Assembly (NCBI GenBank): GCA_018821535.1
Contig: JAHJLV010000055.1
Coordinates: forward strand, 61,626 to 125,625
Source: Pseudomonadota bacterium
Lineage (GTDB): Bacteria; Desulfobacterota; Desulfobacteria; Desulfobacterales; Desulfobacteraceae
Length of the DNA: 64,000 nt
Direction of reading: 5' to 3'
In this document: positions 62,317 through 64,000 of the stretch, one piece after another
How positions within the stretch are numbered: position 1 is the stretch's first letter
Layout of the letters: every line of letters begins with the position of its first letter
Program-made: the position numbers and the translations under genes
The notes under the pieces: model-generated
Told to the model about the DNA's origin: nothing
Database searches by the model: none
What the model saw: the letters and a program-made list of their open reading frames with translations, nothing else

Positions 62317-63621
62317 TTATATAAATCTTGTATAGATGGGCACAAAAATTAGTTTTTCTATTTTTTGTTTTTCAAATGCAACTGGTGACATGACATACCC
62401 TTTTTCAACATGGGGATGTTCATCTAAAAAGATATGCATACTTTTAAGTTTGCCTGCAGGTCCGCTCTTAACTTCTATCGGATATATTTTGCCGGTTTTG
62501 GTATAAAGATAATCAATTTCAGCAGAACTGCTTTTCTTTGCCCTTGACCAATAGAATAATTTAAAATTTTCACTGCCGCCATGTGCAAGAAGTTCCTGGC
62601 CGACAAACTGTTCAGCCAAAGCACCCTGGTACAAATTTGACAGATCTTTTGCTCTTAAAATTTCAGATGGGCTAACCCCGCAATTGTATTGCATCAGACC
62701 TATGTCCAGAAAAAGAGGCTTTATAATTTTGGTGGAGGCATTGGCGTTTAAAGGCAGTCCATCAGCATTTGAGGATTGGATAATATGCACAAGCAGTGCT
62801 CGTTCAAAAATTTTTAAAGAGGCTTTTGTCTTTTCAATTCGCCGCTCAGGGTCCAGACGAGTATATTTGATCTGGCTTCCTACATGTGACGGTATGGATT
62901 TTAAAATGTGATCCATGCTGTCAATATCTGCTTTTGCATTATATTTTACAAGGGATTGAAGATAGGATTGATAAAGATCTTCGTGAACTGAAAAACTTTG
63001 ATTTACCGAACCTGTCAGGAAGTATCGTTTAACCGCCTCAGGCATACCGCCAACCAGAAGATACGTTTTAAGTTGTTCAATGATTTTTAAATGGATGGTC
63101 TCAGTGATTGGCCTGAAATCTGAAAAACACGGCAGTTCCTCTGCAAGAATGCTCTTATCGGAGGCATTTAAAAACTCATAAAATGTCATGGGTCGCATCC
63201 ATTCAAAAGAAACCCGGCCTACTGGAAAAGAGATGTTTTCAAGAGCAAACTCAAGCATTGATCCTGCGGCGATAATATGAAGATCAGGAAACTCTTCATA
63301 GAAATATCGAAGGCTTAATACCGCTCGCTCGCATTCTTGAATTTCATCCAGAAACAAAAGGGTCTTTCCCGGAACAATTCTTTGATTGGTGTGAACTTCG
63401 AGTTCTAAAATTAATTTTTGCGCAGACAGATCGCCCTCAAATATTTTGTGGGCGGTTCGATCTCGCTCCAGGTCCAGTTTTATGAATGAATCAAATTGAT
63501 TTTTTCCCAGTTCGCAGACAGAATATGTTTTACCAACCTGCCGGGCACCCCGGATGATGAGAGGTTTTCTGAATGCTGAGTTTTTCCATTCAATCAGAAC
63601 GGTATTTATCTTTCTGTCCAT
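62317..63621 (-). CDS. AAA-family ATPase with DUF4143 domain
   Basis: 434 residues. Walker A is GARQVGKT (25-32), Walker B is LLFLDEIQE, with AAGS..ALEN sensor region. The C-terminal DUF4143 domain (residues about 210-380) contains KLFYWSRAKKSSSAEIDYLYTK and IYPIEVKSG, a PD-(D/E)XK-like motif. These proteins are common in anaerobes and archaea, of unknown role, sometimes linked to restriction or mobile elements. Paired palindromes overlap its promoter. Confidence 0.87.
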   Translation of the reverse strand: MDRKINTVLIEWKNSAFRKPLIIRGARQVGKTYSVCELGKNQFDSFIKLDLERDRTAHKIFEGDLSAQKLILELEVHTNQRIVPGKTLLFLDEIQECERAVLSLRYFYEEFPDLHIIAAGSMLEFALENISFPVGRVSFEWMRPMTFYEFLNASDKSILAEELPCFSDFRPITETIHLKIIEQLKTYLLVGGMPEAVKRYFLTGSVNQSFSVHEDLYQSYLQSLVKYNAKADIDSMDHILKSIPSHVGSQIKYTRLDPERRIEKTKASLKIFERALLVHIIQSSNADGLPLNANASTKIIKPLFLDIGLMQYNCGVSPSEILRAKDLSNLYQGALAEQFVGQELLAHGGSENFKLFYWSRAKKSSSAEIDYLYTKTGKIYPIEVKSGPAGKLKSMHIFLDEHPHVEKGYVMSPVAFEKQKIEKLIFVPIYTRFI

Positions 63622-63647
63622 GTTGTATTTATTCCAAATCAGCTAAA

Positions 63648-63696
63648 TTGTAATTTTACAAGGATAATATAGCTGTTTGTTTGTAATTTTACAAGG
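63648..63696 (-). promoter_or_regulatory. DUF4143 ATPase promoter flanked by twin palindromes
   Basis: TTGTAATTTTACAAGG occurs twice (63648-63663 and 63681-63696), 33 bases apart. Each has a perfect inverted repeat TTGTAA-TT-TTACAA. On the minus strand the -35 TTGTAA (63689-63694) lies in the upstream copy and the -10 TATATT (63666-63671) 17 bases away; the other copy covers the start of transcription. This is the layout of an operator pair for a dimeric repressor. Confidence 0.75.
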
Positions 63697-63730
63697 TTGA
63701 TTTTATGCAAGGCCTATCCAAATATTTGAG

Positions 63731-63758
63731 TTGACATTCTTTTTATTAGTCATATAAT
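63731..63758 (+). promoter_or_regulatory. Consensus sigma-70 promoter of the last gene
   Basis: TTGACA (63731-63736) and TATAAT (63753-63758) are both exact consensus hexamers, spaced by 16 bases. The predicted start is near 63765, leaving a leader of about 100 AT-rich bases before ATG 63864. Such a strong promoter suggests high expression or repression by a bound regulator. Confidence 0.7.
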
Positions 63759-63863
63759 GAATCATTGCTTGGGTAGTATATGGTTTAATATGCTGATTAA
63801 ATAATATTTTTAGATTAAATAATTTTAAATTTTCTATTCTGTTTGTTAGTCAGAAGATATAAT

Positions 63864-64000
63864 ATGTCAATTTCCATAAGAGAGTATTTAAGGCGGGGCC
63901 CTTCAACGTCCAAAGAGATTCAGGCTGCAACAGGTTTGAGTCAAAGTTCTGTGGCGCGTCAGCTTAAGGGAATGGGAGACAGTGTTATTCAATTGCCCCA
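63864..64000 (+). CDS. YjjJ/HipA-like protein N-terminal fragment (3' end outside window)
   Basis: 45 codons to the window edge. MSISIREYLRRGPSTSKEIQ and TGLSQSSVARQLKGMGD form a winged helix-turn-helix like the start of YjjJ, a HipA-related kinase, but other winged-helix proteins share this opening. Ribosome site is weak (AGAAGA). The full gene lies beyond the window, so identity is uncertain. Confidence 0.5.
   Translation, partial: MSISIREYLRRGPSTSKEIQAATGLSQSSVARQLKGMGDSVIQLP

Noticed and set aside
1..64000. CRISPR arrays, tRNA or rRNA genes, insertion sequences and prophage genes
   Set aside because: I looked for repeat-spacer patterns, cloverleaf-like sequences, transposase motifs and terminal repeats and saw none; a dedicated tRNA and repeat scan would be needed to exclude them fully.

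Overview
The window looks like chromosome from a strictly anaerobic, complete-oxidising sulfate reducer of the Desulfobacterota, probably Desulfobacteraceae-like. This rests on gene content, not on a marker RNA gene, since none is present. The main clues are an HmcE/HmcF-type transmembrane redox module tied to Rrf1/Rrf2-like regulators, a class III (glycyl-radical) ribonucleotide reductase with its activase, a type II NADP-isocitrate dehydrogenase, a DcrH-like chemoreceptor carrying a hemerythrin domain, and many two-component sensors. Genes are tightly packed: no gene-free stretch exceeds about 250 bases, and several convergent pairs overlap at their 3' ends.

Layout. 1-5.3 kb: 3' end of a membrane cytochrome-type subunit, its CCG iron-sulfur partner, a tandem universal stress protein, a response regulator, a PAS kinase and an Rrf2 regulator, all on +. 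5.3-7.5 kb: divergent methyltransferase and radical SAM protein. 7.5-14.8 kb (minus): secreted nuclease, PrmA-like methyltransferase, a small unknown protein, a YkgJ protein, then the classic mnmE-jag-yidC-yidD-rnpA-rpmH block (rpmH is only 44 codons). 14.9-20.3 kb (minus): icd, rng and a fused radical SAM protein. 20.4-22.8 kb (plus): asnS and an ADP-ribosylglycohydrolase-like gene. 22.8-26.9 kb (minus): a HigBA-like toxin-antitoxin pair with a clear operator, an HDOD-kinase-regulator operon, and a Phd-type antitoxin beside an internally deleted VapC toxin. 26.9-33.4 kb (minus): two large hybrid sensor kinases around a second YkgJ protein. 33.5-37.3 kb (plus): an archaeal-type methyltransferase, a LarA-family racemase and a fused eukaryote-type HisHF. 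37.4-44.9 kb: a signalling island with two chemoreceptors, HDOD, GGDEF and a kinase. 45-52.9 kb (minus): PBP1C and a very large alpha-2-macroglobulin. 53-57.3 kb: degenerate kinase, panC, a secreted protein of unknown function, mobB and a one-component regulator with a ligand-binding domain. 57.3-61.3 kb (minus): alr, nrdG, nrdD. 61.4-64 kb: small membrane protein, Nudix hydrolase, an AAA/DUF4143 ATPase with paired palindromes at its promoter, and the start of a YjjJ/HipA-like gene.

How it fits together. The first operon probably couples periplasmic electron carriers across the membrane to cytoplasmic sulfate reduction, with adjacent redox-responsive regulation. The centre is core translation, membrane-insertion and RNA-processing machinery. 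The middle third is dominated by sensing, including possible oxygen or redox sensing through hemerythrin and cysteine-bearing PAS domains. The best-supported regulatory sites are a toxin-antitoxin operator inside its promoter, a pair of NrdR-like boxes exactly 31 bp apart before nrdD, twin palindromes at the DUF4143 promoter, and a bidirectional terminator between two convergent signalling genes. All family calls come from reading motifs; no database search was run.
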